This document shows positions 23,689 through 43,042 of a stretch of DNA of 64,000 nucleotides, in pieces. Origin of the DNA: Arabidopsis thaliana. Lineage: Eukaryota; Streptophyta; Magnoliopsida; Brassicales; Brassicaceae. The notes beneath the pieces were generated by a model. The model was not told the origin of the DNA, ran no database searches, and worked only from the letters and a program-made list of their open reading frames with translations. The stretch's first letter is position 1. Each line of letters begins with the position of its first letter. The DNA lies in contig NC_003071.7 in the NCBI RefSeq assembly GCF_000001735.4, positions 9,789,151 to 9,853,150 of the forward strand, in the 5' to 3' direction. The position numbers were made by a program, and so were the translations under genes.

Positions 23689-24928
23689 CTAAAATTCTCT
23701 AGGGTCAACAAAAATAGAATCGCCAGGTGGCGATTTAGTCCAATCACCAACAGAACCATCACTATAATCTTCTCCAAGCCGTTTAATACACCACAAATCC
23801 TCAGCGCACGATAGCACTTTCCAATGCGGTATCCCTCGCCGGAGCGGCTCTTCGCCGGCGACTTCTGCCGCCACCACGCCGCATCCTCCTTCCTTTGCCA
23901 AATTATGTGCATGGTCACACAATGCCTTCACCATTTTCTCCGCGCGTGGTCCTTCTCCGCCGATTCCGTACATAAAATGCAGCCCAAACGGCCGGAAAAC
24001 CGCCGGGATCGACGGTATTTTCAAAAACGGTAGAGTTTTATCAACCATGCGCGTCGCTTTTGAAACCACGCGCCTCAATCTCGACGCGCCGCGAACTTCT
24101 AATCTAAACGAGTCTTTACAATTCCACACGCTTAAAACCGCCCACGAGTCCGGTGGATACTCCAAGAACTTAGCCGAACCGGGCCATGACCTAGACCCGG
24201 ATCCGTAACAACTGCCACGTGGAACCGCGACGAATGTTCCTAACGAGAGTTTGTTATTCAAAACAGAGTCAATGTCGCGAGGGAAAAACTCGGTTGTGCT
24301 AAACCGAAGCCGGTATAGTAACTCAGCATCAGACGGTTCAAGCTTAATTACGGTAACCCGACGAGAAATGTTGACCCGGTGTGCGTAAACCGGGTTAACC
24401 AAAATAGACGGTGTACGAAACTCGGCGTAACCACATTTTCCGGTGAAAAGATTGACGGAAGCGTGATTGTCGTTTTCAGTTGCAAAATAGGAATATTCAG
24501 CCCCGTTTTGACTAAACCAATCTTCCATAGCCTTCACGAGCTTAAACCCTATCCCTTGTCTCCTGAAGTAATTAATTAAAAAAAAACGTGATTAGTTTAA
24601 GCGTTAATTACTCGTGATTGGTTTAGCGTTAAATGCGTGAGATTTAATTAAAACGTACCGGTGTGTAGGAGAAACGCGGAGACCCAAAATGTAAGCGAGT
24701 TTAGTGTAAAGTGGTTTGGTAATAACGACATCGTTTTGGGATTTGTTATGAGTTAAATCAAGTCTTTTGGTGGTGATACCACATGTAACGGTTTTGATAC
24801 ATCCCCGAATCATTCCAACTAACTCTTTCTTCTCTTTCGGACCAATCTCAGCCACCTATTACAAATTCCAATTTTAAGTTAAAACCTTCTTTTTATTTAA
24901 TAGTTAACAATAATAATAACAATAAAAT

Positions 24929-24964
<36 letters not shown>

Positions 24965-25483
24965 GCTTTTGGGTTAGTTAGTTCATGTAATTGCTCTTTA
25001 TATAAAGAAACGGGTTTTTAATATCTTCGGTTTGAGTTGTAACCAGCATGAGGCAAGAAGGTGAATGTCGTTTCACTTATCATTTTTTAATTAATTAACT
25101 ATAAAACAAAACAAAACAAACCATTTTTTATTTTGATAAACAAACACAATCTTTTTTTTGTAAGTTAATAATTCGTATATTTGCTTCGTCATTATGAAAA
25201 GAAATAAGATTTCTCACTAATTAGTGATAAAATATATTTTGGTTAACAACTTAAATTTAGAAAACTGTATTTTTTTATATATTTTAAGATTTAGGTGTTA
25301 TGAGTAATTTACCAGCATGAGGTAAGAAGGTGAATGTCGGACACGGCAAATAGGGTCACCTAAGAGATCGGTGAAGAGAGAAAGTTTTCCGGCTGGGCCA
25401 ACTTCGCACCGCCGTTCAACATCTTCTACAGTGGCTAAGTCTTTACTTGGGTCGTATTCTCTAACCTCCACAAGCACCGTCAT
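23689..25483 (-). CDS. HOOKLESS1-like GNAT N-acetyltransferase, 413 aa, 3 exons
   Basis: Homolog of HLS1, the nuclear N-acetyltransferase-like protein needed for apical hook formation, where it links ethylene and auxin responses. Exons on the minus strand: 25483-25313, 24855-24659, 24562-23689. The N-terminus MTVLVEVREYDPSKD and GDPICRVRHSPSYLML begin the GNAT fold. The acetyl-CoA binding loop reads RRQGIGFKLVKAME across the exon 2/3 junction, following LGLRVSPTHR. The long last exon encodes the HLS1-specific C-terminal half (EDLWCIKRLGED...DPREF). Length fits the HLS1 family. The leader upstream of the ATG carries a CT (GAGA on +) repeat at 25530-25557, a common BPC-binding context. In Arabidopsis this position is At2g23060. 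Confidence 0.92.
24931..24963. repeat. (TAA)11 microsatellite in intron 1 of the HLS1-like gene
   Basis: Uninterrupted TAA triplets inside the 457-bp first intron. Length polymorphism between accessions is likely. Confidence 0.9.
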
Positions 25484-25559
25484 ATTCTCTGTTTTCTAAT
25501 TCCTCTAATAACTAAAAACAGAGGAGATTGAGAGAGCGAAAGAGAGAGAGAGAGAGATA

Positions 25560-28500
25560 TGGAGAAATGAGAATAAAGTGTGAAGTAGTAGCTTAGGGTT
25601 TTATATAGAGGAAAAGAAGTGAGACTGTTGCAATAAGAAGTCAGCAGATTTTCCGAGGACATAGGATTTTTTTTTTAATATAAATATAACGTGAGGTATA
25701 AGCAAAGAACACAGAAGCTATGATGTGAATCTAATGTTTAAGCTATACGAGCTAAGATTTTTTAAAAATACAAATAATAAGATTTTTAAAAGGTTTTGAA
25801 AATGACTCTTGGTATTATTTTCGGCTGCCATTTTAGTTATGAATAACAAATTAAATAGTTCTATCATTGGAGAGAGTTAATAGGACCCAATATTAATTCC
25901 CTATTAATTATGCTCATTTTTCGCAATGTTCATTTTTTGGAATATACTGTTTTATTTTATATAGTGAATTTTTCAGTAAACAAATGAACGAATCTAGAGG
26001 GAATTGATTTCATGAGATCATGCACAGAGGAAAAAAGAATTTGGAATGATCAGATTAGTAGTATCAATACAATAATCTAATAGTGGAGGGCTGAGTTAAT
26101 TATTCTTACTTATTTTCCCCGTTTAATAAAATGATTATTTTTGTTCTTTAAACAATTGTTTAGTTAGGAATTTTATACAAAGATATCAGAGAACAACTCA
26201 ATATGGAATTAGAATAATTTTAAATGAAATAGAAAAATAATTATTTGTCGATGCTATGAAGTGAGAATATTAATGGGTGATTAAGACGAGCATTGATATG
26301 GAACTTGCTCAGAAAAGAGACGTGGAAAGTGTGAGTGAGAAGTGGAAATGGCGGCTTATGGTTTCTCTCACTCTCTTTTCATTTTCTCTTTGTTAATTTT
26401 ATTTGTTCATAATTATCCGTTTTTGCATGAACGTATGTATAATTGTTACTCTTACCTTACCTCTAATCATTTGCTCTAAGTCATTGTTATTGATAGGCCT
26501 AGTTATTGACACGGCATCATAAATGAGCCGTTATGTTAATAAAATACATATATGAATACGAAAGGAGATGCAAAAACTCAACCCCCAAAAGAAGAAATAT
26601 GAAACAGAATCGTTTTGTATTTATACTACTTATCATTATACGAAAGTTAACATTTTTGTGTTGACAAAAAATAATTAAACATTTAACTAACAACAATAAT
26701 TTGTAAAACGAGTCATTGGCTGCTTATTAAACACTACATATATGTAAATCGTTGCAGTAAAATGTAATCGTATATCACTAGACACTAGTCTTACTCTTAT
26801 CATCAATCTTAAAAGTGGTTAAAAGTAGTAGAAACAAAATAGTATCATTGATTTATTTGTGTATTAATATCTTTTACTTTTTCTTACGTTAGTAAGAAAA
26901 ACATGACCATGTATATATAATATACTCGAATTTGCGTCTCCTTGAATTTTCATGTTTTGAAACGGACAGGAAAGGTTACATAAAAAAGAAAGGGACAAGA
27001 AAAACTTCATGACTTGAATAAAGGATATGTATCACGACAACATTATAGTTGGCAATATAAAACAATTGATATGTTCGACTCATTAACTAGTTGAAAAATT
27101 CCCCTTTTATAAAGTTAGGCTACTCCAATCACACAATTAATCATTTTTTAAAAATCGCTTGGTAATATTCACCTAATGAAATCGGATCAGAATGATGGAA
27201 TTGTAATCGAGAATTATTAGCAAAACAAAATCGAATAAATGAATATATCGTATGAAAGTGCGTTTGGCAATTGGCATGGCCCCCATTTGTTTCCATAACA
27301 ATCTTAAGACTTTTTAATCAAACTCTTCTAAAAGTTCAATAAAATTAGCAAGTGTGTTACTAAAGAACCTAATTATTCCGTCAAATTTCAAAATAAGTAT
27401 GTCGCCTTAATTAGTCAATTGATGTGTATATCATCTAGATGCTTATAGACATAAATAATTTGGATTCGATTATATTTAATCTGTCTATTCATGGGATCAA
27501 GCATTTTTTTTCTCCCACAGGATTGTCTAATCGTAGATTCCCACCCTTTCAAAATAATAAGATACTACCAATTTACGTATATCCTAATATCCATCACATA
27601 TTAGTTACTGTGAATATATGATCGTTATTCCCATTTCGTATAGAAATTTAAAACAATATCTGAATATCGACCATCTCTATCTAACATAAAGATATATTTA
27701 TATTACTCAAAAACGCAAAATGTCGAACCAAGCAAGACTTGAGAGGCATTCAAATGGAAAAATGGGGTTTTCATAAACACAGGATTGTCGTGAACTTTTG
27801 TTATTATATAGTTGTACCAAATATTTTCTTAGTTATTTCCATTTGGAATTATTCTTTGATGAGGTGAGTAGTATTAAGTTATTTATAAAAATTGACACTA
27901 AACTAATAATTCAGATCAAAATGTAGATTTTTCCTTTGTAAAATACAACCATCTCAATTTGAATATGATGTGTCATCTATAGTCAATGATGTACATGACA
28001 AAAGCGCTTACGTCATAGGATTCAGAATAAACTAAAAAGAGAGACGAAGAAAGGCACTAATCTAAGGCAAATATAACGGTGCGTAGTTTCAGATATATCT
28101 TCCCATCTTACCTTATAATGTTCTCCACCGTCACATTCGTGTATGCTAGAAATTTAGTGTTCCTTTCTTAGTTTTTGTTCAAGAAACTTATAACTTCTTT
28201 AGAGTTGCTAGTGTTGAGATTGAGTCTTCGAATTAGGTTTCGCAAAAGAACTATATTTGTAGACTTATACGTATTCTTGATCCTTTCACGATTTCAAAGT
28301 AAAAAGAAAAAACAGAAACAGAAATTAAAAAGTTTGAGGAAAGTGACTTTAGTCAAGTATTAAACGGTTCATATTTTCGGGTTTTTACATCAAAGTTCTA
28401 TTCCAGCAAATTGTGTTATCAATCAAGATGTCTTAAAAAAAATAAATACAAATCCGTTTTAGTGATTCGAGTTAACTTTCACCGAACTTAGTTTAGCTCG

Positions 28501-31500
28501 AACACTCTATTTTACCTAGAGTCTTTAGGACCTTCTTCTTCTACGAGATAAAGAGATAGTCTTCCCGAAACATAGTCTATCATGAACTTATTATGTCGTG
28601 TTAGATAAAAACTATATATTTTTTGTAGGTTCAATTTCTTTTTGTCATAATATATTTCAAATTACAAGATTAAAAAGTATGGTTTCCGGTTTGTTTTGAA
28701 TTTATTTACTTATTTTCTGTTAAAAATACTTTTAGATAAATATATACATATAAACTAAAAATTCTGTACAAATTTTCAAATAAAATTTCTTAATTCCGTT
28801 TAGAATGAACTAAGTCGGTTTAACGGCATAATACACTTTCATATGTTTTTTTTTTTTTTTTTTTTTTTTGTTGAAAACACTTTCTTAGGTTCATGTATGA
28901 ATACAGCATTCGTGGTTGGGTTGTCTAATATAAAATCCATGAGATTAGTGTATATAAATTAGGTTTGAATTTTTAAAACATAACATAAGCCATGGACCAC
29001 ATCGTATGACGCAAAATGTCGAGTGATTAGCAGACAGATTAGTGTTTTCCGGTCCAGTTTGTAGAATTCAAACATACATATCATTTCTTGTTATGATTTT
29101 AATATATGTACCTATGATTAATTGTAACGAATTTCAAACATACAAATTCCACGACAAATTCCTCGAGATCGGCATTGAAACGATCTTGATCTAATCCAAT
29201 ATTATTTTGATGATCCGTACGGTACATTATCACGTCCTTTTTTTTTATACGTAAAAATCATTTTCTTACATCGGCTAATTACGAATTACTGAACAGTCAA
29301 AAATAATCTTAATATGCAACAGAGCAAGTTAAAAATAACTAGAATTTAACGAATTGATTTTTGGCCTATCTAATTAATGTCGTTAACTAGTGGAGGGAGT
29401 GACATTGGATTAGTTCTGAAGTTTTCTAAAGTGTATTTTTGTTTTTTAAACAGCAAAGTTCAGAATTATATAAATAAATACATACTAATTTTCTTAGAAT
29501 CTTTTTTTTATATAAATATTACATGTGAAAAATCTACCTAAATGGCTATTCAGTGTTTTAACAATAACTATTTTTCCTCCATTGACATGTAATATGCGTT
29601 TAAATTGGTTGAAACAAAGATACTAACACAAACTATAGTAGAGAAGTCATTGAAATTTTTTAAGCTTCCATCTTGTAATTTCCAATTTCATTTTCACACA
29701 ACTAAAATACTTAATATCAATATAAAATTCATTATTGCTCCCGCTATTCCAAAATACTTGATATATATCATTTATTATTTATTTAAACACAATTCAACCA
29801 ATATAAACAAACTACAAACTATAAATAGTAAAAGAAACCCTTTATCAAAAGTAAAAATAAATAAAATTTGTATAGAAAGATGAGAATATCACTTAATTTG
29901 AAAAAGAGAATTATCTAAAACATCATTTTTATAAAAACAAAACAGAGGGAGTATATGAAAGATTAGTAATCAAGAACAACGCTGACATGTACCCAAATTC
30001 TTGTCCAAGATATAAAGGCTCCAACCACAAATATATGAAGAAAAAAAAAAAATTTTGTTTTAGAGCTATAAATTTATAATTTAAAGTTAAAAAGAAAAGA
30101 TTTCTTAGCATAATTTTATAAATATATAATTCATTATCTTTATTTTGTCAATAGATAAATACTTTACAGTTAGATCTTCAAAAATTGACCATAAAAGAAT
30201 CTGACTACAAAGTAGAAGGTATTATGCCAACACTTTGATTATAATATGCAACTATATGATAGACACGAGAGTAATACAGTACATTTATACGACATTCTTG
30301 ATACTCATGCATACAAATTTCAGAACAAACAGGTCAGTATGAATTTGAATTGAAGAAATTAACTGTTGCTTACGATTACGACATAAGAATCTTTATGAAA
30401 TCATCGAGGATCCATAAACCATGTGATCTTTATTGATTATTAACCTATAGATTGACTTAAGAATGTACTTAGCTTGTAAACCCTAATCTTGTTATACCTT
30501 AATTTATTCAGCATATCATAACGAGGAGGAGGCCAAGACCAGTCAAGCCACGAGCCAAAGTTTTTTTTAGTTATTACTCACTGAATTAAAAGTAGACCTA
30601 GACAAAAATGACTAATATGCCCGTGATACGTCTCTTAGTTGTGAAAATGAGGTCCAGCTGTGAATGTTGGAGGGGGACAAAGCGGCGAGGGGAAGAGACA
30701 AAATCGTGTTGTCGTGTAGGAGAAACGTAACGAGATAATTAGTTGCTAAGGTTATGTCCAATCAAACAATGAAGTGGGTTTAGGTTACGGTCGGAGTGAC
30801 TTATTATATGCATGAGATATCGTCGTAATATCGATGTAATTATCTTCTTCTTCATTTTTTCCAACGTTTGATAAATTTGAAAAAGTCTTTAAACTAGTTA
30901 GAAACACAAATGAAGAGTAATAGATTGAGAAGTTTAGTTCTGAATGGGACTGCTTGTTGACAATGATTACAGTATGTTTGTATAAGTCAATTTGAGAGCA
31001 ACCGAAAGTTTTTATGGTTGGGTAAACTATGCATGAAATATGAAAACGCCATTTCAACCGCGTTTTCGAAATGATGATATCAAAACAATATTAATGTAAA
31101 CCACGTATTTCTCACAATTATTTCGAATTTTAGACTAAGGTATTTAACTTCATACAATGATTAGTTTTTCAAAATCATTTGACTACTATATCAACAAATA
31201 CTTGTATTATGGTAAACTTAATTAAATGGTAAGTTTTTTCATGTGGATTTATATCTAAAATCTAGGCATCATTTCTTTTACAAATACTCACTAGTTACTC
31301 ATAATTAACCACAATAAATGTTATAATGACAAACTAATCATTTTTCTTACATGTCTAAATACACAGTTACATGAAAGTTTCTGGTATATAAAAGTAATTT
31401 AAAAATATCTTTTACAAATTGTTTATGATTAGATAGAAAAAGAGAGGAGACCATATTCATGTGTAATAAAGTCTAGCACTACAACCAAAACCATTTAATT

Positions 31501-31773
31501 GGCATGTGTTTATGTGTGCTAAAGTATGTTAATTTAAAATTATTTTTACAAGAAAAGCAGGTAATTAATTTAGTTAAATGTAATATTTGTGGTGAGGGCA
31601 GATTCCGACACATAGGCTAAGGCCTTAGCTCGTCCGGATCCCGGAGATTATGCACCTTGTCCCCATATACGCCTCTGATTGACTCATGAATCTTGCTTGT
31701 CTAGTGTCTACTACAGTATTACATGTAGTTAATTATACAAACTTATACATATTCACGATATGTCACTAGTTTA

Positions 31774-31814
<41 letters not shown>

Positions 31815-34800
31815 GTGTTCAATCAAACTATACTGACATAATCTAATCCAAACCGAGTCAAAATAATCAATCTAAAAGCCGAACCATATATTCGTTTACG
31901 TAATTAAAAAATATATTTAAACGATCAAATCTGAACAAGAACTAAACGAAAAACAAAAGAATAAACCAATAAAAAACCTAGTTTTCTTAAAATGATAGAT
32001 TTGATTGAAACTAGAATATGAACAAAAACAAAAATTCGTAACAAACTATTCATAATAAATTATATTATCTTTTGTAAGCTATATTAATAAAATAAAACAA
32101 TATCAAAACTTCAAAATTTGAAGAAAAACTTACTGAAATTTGCCTTAATTAAACACCTTCACCTTGTGACCTCCATGTTAGTTATTTTAAAATATAATTG
32201 TACTTTTTGTTTTGTACATTATCAAAAGAGTTCTGTGCTTGAAATGACTTGAGACTATAGTACTTAAATATCTATCTACTCAGAGATATTGCTTTCAGCA
32301 TATATTTCAACCTAAATATTATCTCGTAATTTTAGTATCTGAGAGTTTTGTGGTGGGGAGATAAATATGAGACGCAAAGCAAACTAGTGGATAGGAACGA
32401 GAGACAAAACAAAAGGGCATTAAATAGATGCTACAAAAGCTTTTTGATAGGGTTGTAGCTAGATATATATTTAACCTTGCAAGAAAAATCTGTTATATTA
32501 AAGTACCATCAATTCAGATTATTATTGAATCGTTATTTGTTACTGTCTCCAACCATCTTTTAAAAACCAATTCATCATTCAGATTTGCGATTAGAATGTA
32601 AGATTTACCGAAGTAAGTGAATAGATTATTATTATTTGGTGCAAAAGTGAATGGATTATTAAAAACCAGTTTCTGTATGTTCAAAAAGACGAAATCGCTC
32701 TACTAAGATATATGGACTTAGAATGATGACGTACGATTCAACTGCGGATGAAATGCGATGCGGTTCTAATAGTAATGAAAAAATATATATACACATATAT
32801 GTAGATATTTGATATCTCATCTGTCTTGGCTAAGGACGATAAAAAGAGAGAAACATGGAAGTGAGACATGGAGCGTTGTCTACTGCTAATGAGAATGAGG
32901 TCATCATAGCTTCTGCCATTTCATCACTCTCGTCTTGTCAAATCAACGCCATTCATTATCATCATGATTCATACGCATCCCATGCATGGCAGACATAAGA
33001 ATCAACTCTCTTTCTTGATGACTTATTTAGATAATCTTTGTTTTAACATGTCGTAACCATGTTTTATGATGAAATTTACGGAACATGGACACATTAATAT
33101 TAACATTACATTAATTTACGTGTCAATGAGAGATATATAAAACGTTTAGGAACAACTAATAATGTAGGGTAAGAATGGCAGCAATGTCATTATGTAATAT
33201 CTACGACTAGTGACCTACGTATAAGCACATCAAAGTACTCTAATTAAGTTTTTTAATCAACCGACGTCGACAAAAAAATATTGTGTCCCGATATGCATTC
33301 CTAAAACCACACAAGTTCATATGTATATATACTAAAAAATTTCCGGAAGGTAGATTATATAAACATTGTAATGTGAACCTGTTGATTCATCAGAAGTAAC
33401 ATCGGTCTAAATATCGGTCGGTTAAATATGAGTCACATATTATTGTACGTGGGTTTGAGTCACATCGATGTTCATAAAAAGATTTTGATTTACTCTTACC
33501 AAATTGTAATATGATTCGTTAGGTCTTAAACTCCACAACTTGAACAAAAGTATCTTTACATACTTTCCACTCAAGATAGAACTAAAAACTAAAAAATAGT
33601 AGGGAAGTGTGAAGTGTGCACACTGCACACGATTGTACACGAGTACGGTGGTTATATAGAGTTTGATTGATTCAAAAAGATGATTTGTGATTTTACGTAC
33701 ATGTATAATGTATTATCAGTGGATAATTTCAATTCAAATCTAGAAAAATTTTGAAACTGTAGATTTCTTACTCAAGTAAAGTTACAAACATACATGCTAG
33801 ACGATCATTGTTCTCATTTGCCCTGCATGCTTCCTTTGATCACGTGTTATTAGTTCACCATGAATCTACGACATTATACAGAAATTATTCAAATGATAGA
33901 ATGACACGTTCAAGATCCGATGATCCCATATCTAAATATGAAAAATGTAACGTTTCAATATAAAAACAGGAATGAAAAACAGAAAAATCTTTTTTATTTT
34001 TTTTTGGCCAGAATGAGAAAATCTTTATCACACGAAACTGATTATCTAAAGCATTCCAACAGAATACATCATTCAATAATCTCATTTACTCATACGCGTG
34101 AAATCTCACTTTGGATTAAGGTGTCAAAACTCAAAAGATAATCTTAATTCACAAGACTGCACACCGGTTATCAAACGTTTTTAATCGTTTCCAAAGTAAA
34201 TATTTATTTCTCTTTTGGTGGATGATTTTCTCCAATAATTTGAAAAAAATAACTGATTGATGGATCATGGATGCATATATATACTGAAAATCTTGCACAA
34301 TTATTAGTTATATATTTCCATATTTGGTTTCATATGTTTTAGACACAGCAATATCTTTGCGTGTGCGTAATTCACAAAATTTTAAGAGATGAGTAATTTT
34401 TTTAAGGCATCATTTTCAACAAGAAAGAAAGAGACAGACAGCTATATTGTAAACTAATATAGGATGATTGCATAATCATTTGGACAAAGGGAACCAGAGA
34501 GATTAAACTAAACTTAAAAGATATAAGACAGATAGGTCGAGGTTGTTCCACAGACACAGTACTCAAGATCGGATTACGTGCTTAATGTCCCCTAATCACT
34601 ATTTGGATTAGATTAGAGATTCTTGTGCTTTCTTATGTCTACAGTTATATATCTAACTGACCGACCATCACTCTCTACTCCCGATGCGAGCTTCTTCTAC
34701 CTTCCACGGAGCTGTCAAAACGGGCTAACTAAAACCGGCAAGCCAAACCAACCTGTCCCGCTCAAGAATATGAAATTTTCCAGAAAATTAAAAATGAGAA

Positions 34801-35011
34801 GAAAAGAAAGAAAAACCTTTTGAAACCCGTCTTGTGGATATTTTTTTTTATATAATAAAATTCAAATGAGTTGAATGAAACACTGAGAAAGAGCAAAACA
34901 GTAACACACGCACACTTGAGAGAATGAAACAATGACAGATCGATTTATAACAAATTTGAATCCGTAAAGAAATGAAAAATCAGAAGATTGAACAAGCAAA
35001 TGTTTTCGAGA
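25560..35011. other. Gene-poor 9.5 kb interval, no supported gene
   Basis: Both strands show only short AT-driven open frames (92 codons at most) without family resemblance. Visible content is AT-rich sequence, long T runs (28847-28869 and 31779-31810), and a small GC-richer patch at about 31590-31680. The interval lies upstream of the HLS1-like gene and downstream of the plastid-type CK2 gene, so much of it is available as distal regulatory sequence or mobile-element decay. I could not identify element ends, a tRNA or a microRNA hairpin in it. Confidence 0.6.
31779..31810. repeat. Poly(T) tract of about 32 bases
   Basis: Continuous T run following 'ttaagagt', with 'taagagtgttc' on the far side, so the flanks share 'taagagt'. 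Could be the poly(A) tail of a minus-strand retroposon; no body was recognised. Confidence 0.6.
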
Positions 35012-40193
<5,182 letters not shown>

Positions 40194-40506
40194 AACCGAA
40201 GCTTGATTGATGATGCTTACTACTATTTTTCAACCAAAAACTTTGTAATGATTTTGTTGTATCAAAATTGTGGTAATCTTTACTTTCATAGAAACATAAT
40301 CAACAGCGAAAAGAAGCCAACTTATATTAAAAAAAAAGGTTCCACACAAAGCTTCATTATATAATCATAGCAAGAGACTTATTGTTGAAACAAGTAGAGA
40401 GAAATAGAAACCATAAAATTTGTCGAGACTTTGATACAAACATAGGAAAGATGAGGATCCATACGTTATACATTGGAATCCTTTATAGTTGAGATAATAG
40501 CTTTCA

Positions 40507-41124
40507 TCACTTCTTGAGGTGAGGGAAACAAGCGACAACATCGGCTTTCGGATGCTTCGCCTCCGCGTGCTCCCTGCATTTCACTTCCGATGTCGTGCAG
40601 ATGAATGTTTGCATACAAACCTTGCACTATATAAACACACACATCAACAAATAACAAGTTAATATAACACAAAGCTTCAGGATCAACAAGAAATAACAAG
40701 TTCATTAACACAAAGCTTCAGGATCAACAAGAAATTGTGCATCAACATGAGACAATTAAACTTACGTTTCATGACTACATAAACAATTCCAAAGGACTAA
40801 TAATAATTGGATTCTTATTAAGAAAAGCTGATTCTAGTAACCAATAATTGTAATATTTCGATGATTTCGAAGACGATGATATAAAGTAATAAGTGATCAC
40901 CTGAATCGACATAGCTTTCTTGTTAGCTTCCAATTGGCTACCTATAAGAGAGATCAAATACAAAAATCATTAAGAAACACGATTTTACGGCTAAAATCTC
41001 CATCTTTGAAATTGACTAAAAACCCCTAAAATTGAATCTGGTTGTTACCTTTTCCTGCAGCCTTAGCCTTCTCCAAGTTTTTGGCACGAGCCATGGCTGA
41101 TTTCTGTGCGTTTCCTCCACCCAT
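40507..41124 (-). CDS. Small SERF-like / zinc-binding protein, 78 aa, 3 exons
   Basis: Exons on minus: 41124-41049, 40941-40901, 40626-40507. The N-terminal half (MGGGNAQKSAMARAKNLEKA) matches the basic SERF/4F5-like motif. The last exon encodes a C2H2-type finger: CKVCMQTFIC, then CREHAEAKHP, ending ACFPHLKK. This two-part architecture is conserved across plants and animals; biochemical function is not established. A tandem 38-bp intronic echo ('taacacaaagcttcaggatc' at about 40664-40683 and 40709-40728) lies in intron 2. Likely At2g23090. Confidence 0.92.
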
Positions 41125-43042
41125 CTTTCTGATCGATTAGAAGAAGAACTCAAACCCTAATTTTTCAGAAGAGGAAGAAGAGAAAAATACGAAATGGAAT
41201 TTTTATGCCGACTCTAATGTGAAAAGATTTATATGAGAAAGAAAAAAACGATGCCACTTGATTCTTTTTCTGTAATGTCCACTTACATTTAATTCGCCTA
41301 CTCACCAATCACCTAAAGTTATTTTGGATTCTAGATAATTCAACATAATGGGCCTTCGGACTTATTATCCATTTAAGGCCCGTTAAAACAAGAACCTTTA
41401 ACGTTTAAACGACTGAGGTTTTTTTTTTTTTTTTGGTCTGAATAAATCAGTTGACCAACACACAAATATGTTTTCAATCTAAACCAAGAAAAAGATTCTT
41501 TTTTGCTAATTGATAACCTGTACAGTTTATCTTATTCAAAGGAATTGAGACACTCACTCATTCATGCAAAATGATAGGATTAATATTATTCAGGGAGTGA
41601 GTGGTTTATATTGTTAACTTCTAAAAAAACTAAAACAAAACAGAATTTACAATTAAAAAATTAAAAATAAAGGAAAATTATTTTTTTGTTGTTTTAGGAC
41701 AGACTCTAGTAAATGTCAATTTTATTAGGTCTCTATAAGCTATAACCTACACGATTTATCTTCTTCAAAAAAAATGAGTCACTCACTCACACAAAATATG
41801 ACCGCTTTTTATTGATTGCACGAGCTAACTACTACCTTGTCTATTGAGTATAAGAGAGCAAATGATGGTATAGCAATGAACATCGAGATGATACTAAGAA
41901 AGATTGTCCGAAGAATCTCGATAGTAGTTCGAGCTATCAAACTTTAGAGGTTTAACTCACACTAACGCTCGTTTAGTAGACAACTCGTCAGTCAATTGAT
42001 TTCACCCGGCGAATGAGTGGTTTCTATTGTTAACTTCTAGAAGAATTCATTTTGATTTTTTCTAGATGATTCCGTAATTTTGACATCTAACATATGATTT
42101 CATCATATTCTTTTCGGCCAAAACATGATTCAGAAATTTTAACATAAATTCAAATTGGGCAAAAAATCAAAATTTGGAAATGATTATTTTGTAATTTCTG
42201 TTTTAAATTATTATTGTGTTTTGATGCATATGCTATAAATTTTATCTCAAAATTATGGCTTCTTGAAATCTGGATTTGAGAATCTTGCATATTTCATGTT
42301 AAACCTTGAAAAATATGCAACATCATGAATCCTCATTATCCATTAGTTCTCATAAAATCTTATCTATTTTACTGAAATTTCCTAAGTATTTGAAAGAAAA
42401 ACCTACAAAATCATAATTTTCATCAACATCATGATAATTTGGATTTCGCACCAAATTCGAATTATCTTGAAAATTGAACTCCATAATCTTCTAGTATTTC
42501 CATTGGTCTCACAAAATCGTTGTGGCCAAGATAATGTTTTAGGATCGAAGAGTAATTAAAAGAGCGATAAATATTTTCTTAAAAAGATCTAAGAGAGATT
42601 CAAATATCTAAAAAATCAATTTTTCATATTTGATATACATCTTTGGCGATTAGTTGCGTTGTGGTGAATTCAAACATCTAGAAACAACCAACGTTAAATC
42701 TTTGCTATGAACTTGAATTTTTTTGTTGCACACACATATAAGAAAGAAAAAAAAAAGACTAAAAAACATGTTCAAAAAAATGTGAAAGGCGATGTCAATG
42801 GTCAAGAAATATTATACAAAAACAAATTGTAACAAAATTTTGTGTAGCTTACTTCAACTTAAGACTATTTTTTGGGTGGGATAGTTATTGGGCCTTTTGG
42901 CCTGATAATAATATTGGGCTTCATTTCTTTTTGTGCACCACTTACATCAGTCAAGATCTCAAATTCTCTCCGACGTAATTGAGTTTTTTTGTTTGTTCTT
43001 TTACTTCTTTCTCCGGCTGATTTACCGGTGAATTTTGGATCG
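41125..43042. other. Intergenic region with a degenerate internal duplication
   Basis: A stretch at 41510-41632 ('aatgagtcactcactc'-type and 'gagtggtttatattgttaac') is echoed at 41745-42048 ('gagtggtttctattgttaac'). The rest to 42860 is AT-rich without coding signal. Site II motifs ('attgggcc', 'attgggctt') at 42887-42920 probably belong to the promoter of the following MFS gene. Confidence 0.5.

Noticed and set aside
29605-29883. 92-codon open frame in the gene-poor interval
   Set aside because: Composition is dictated by AT-rich DNA (Ile, Asn, Lys); no motif or splice context.
30785-31057. 90-codon minus-strand open frame
   Set aside because: No recognisable family, no promoter or intron support.
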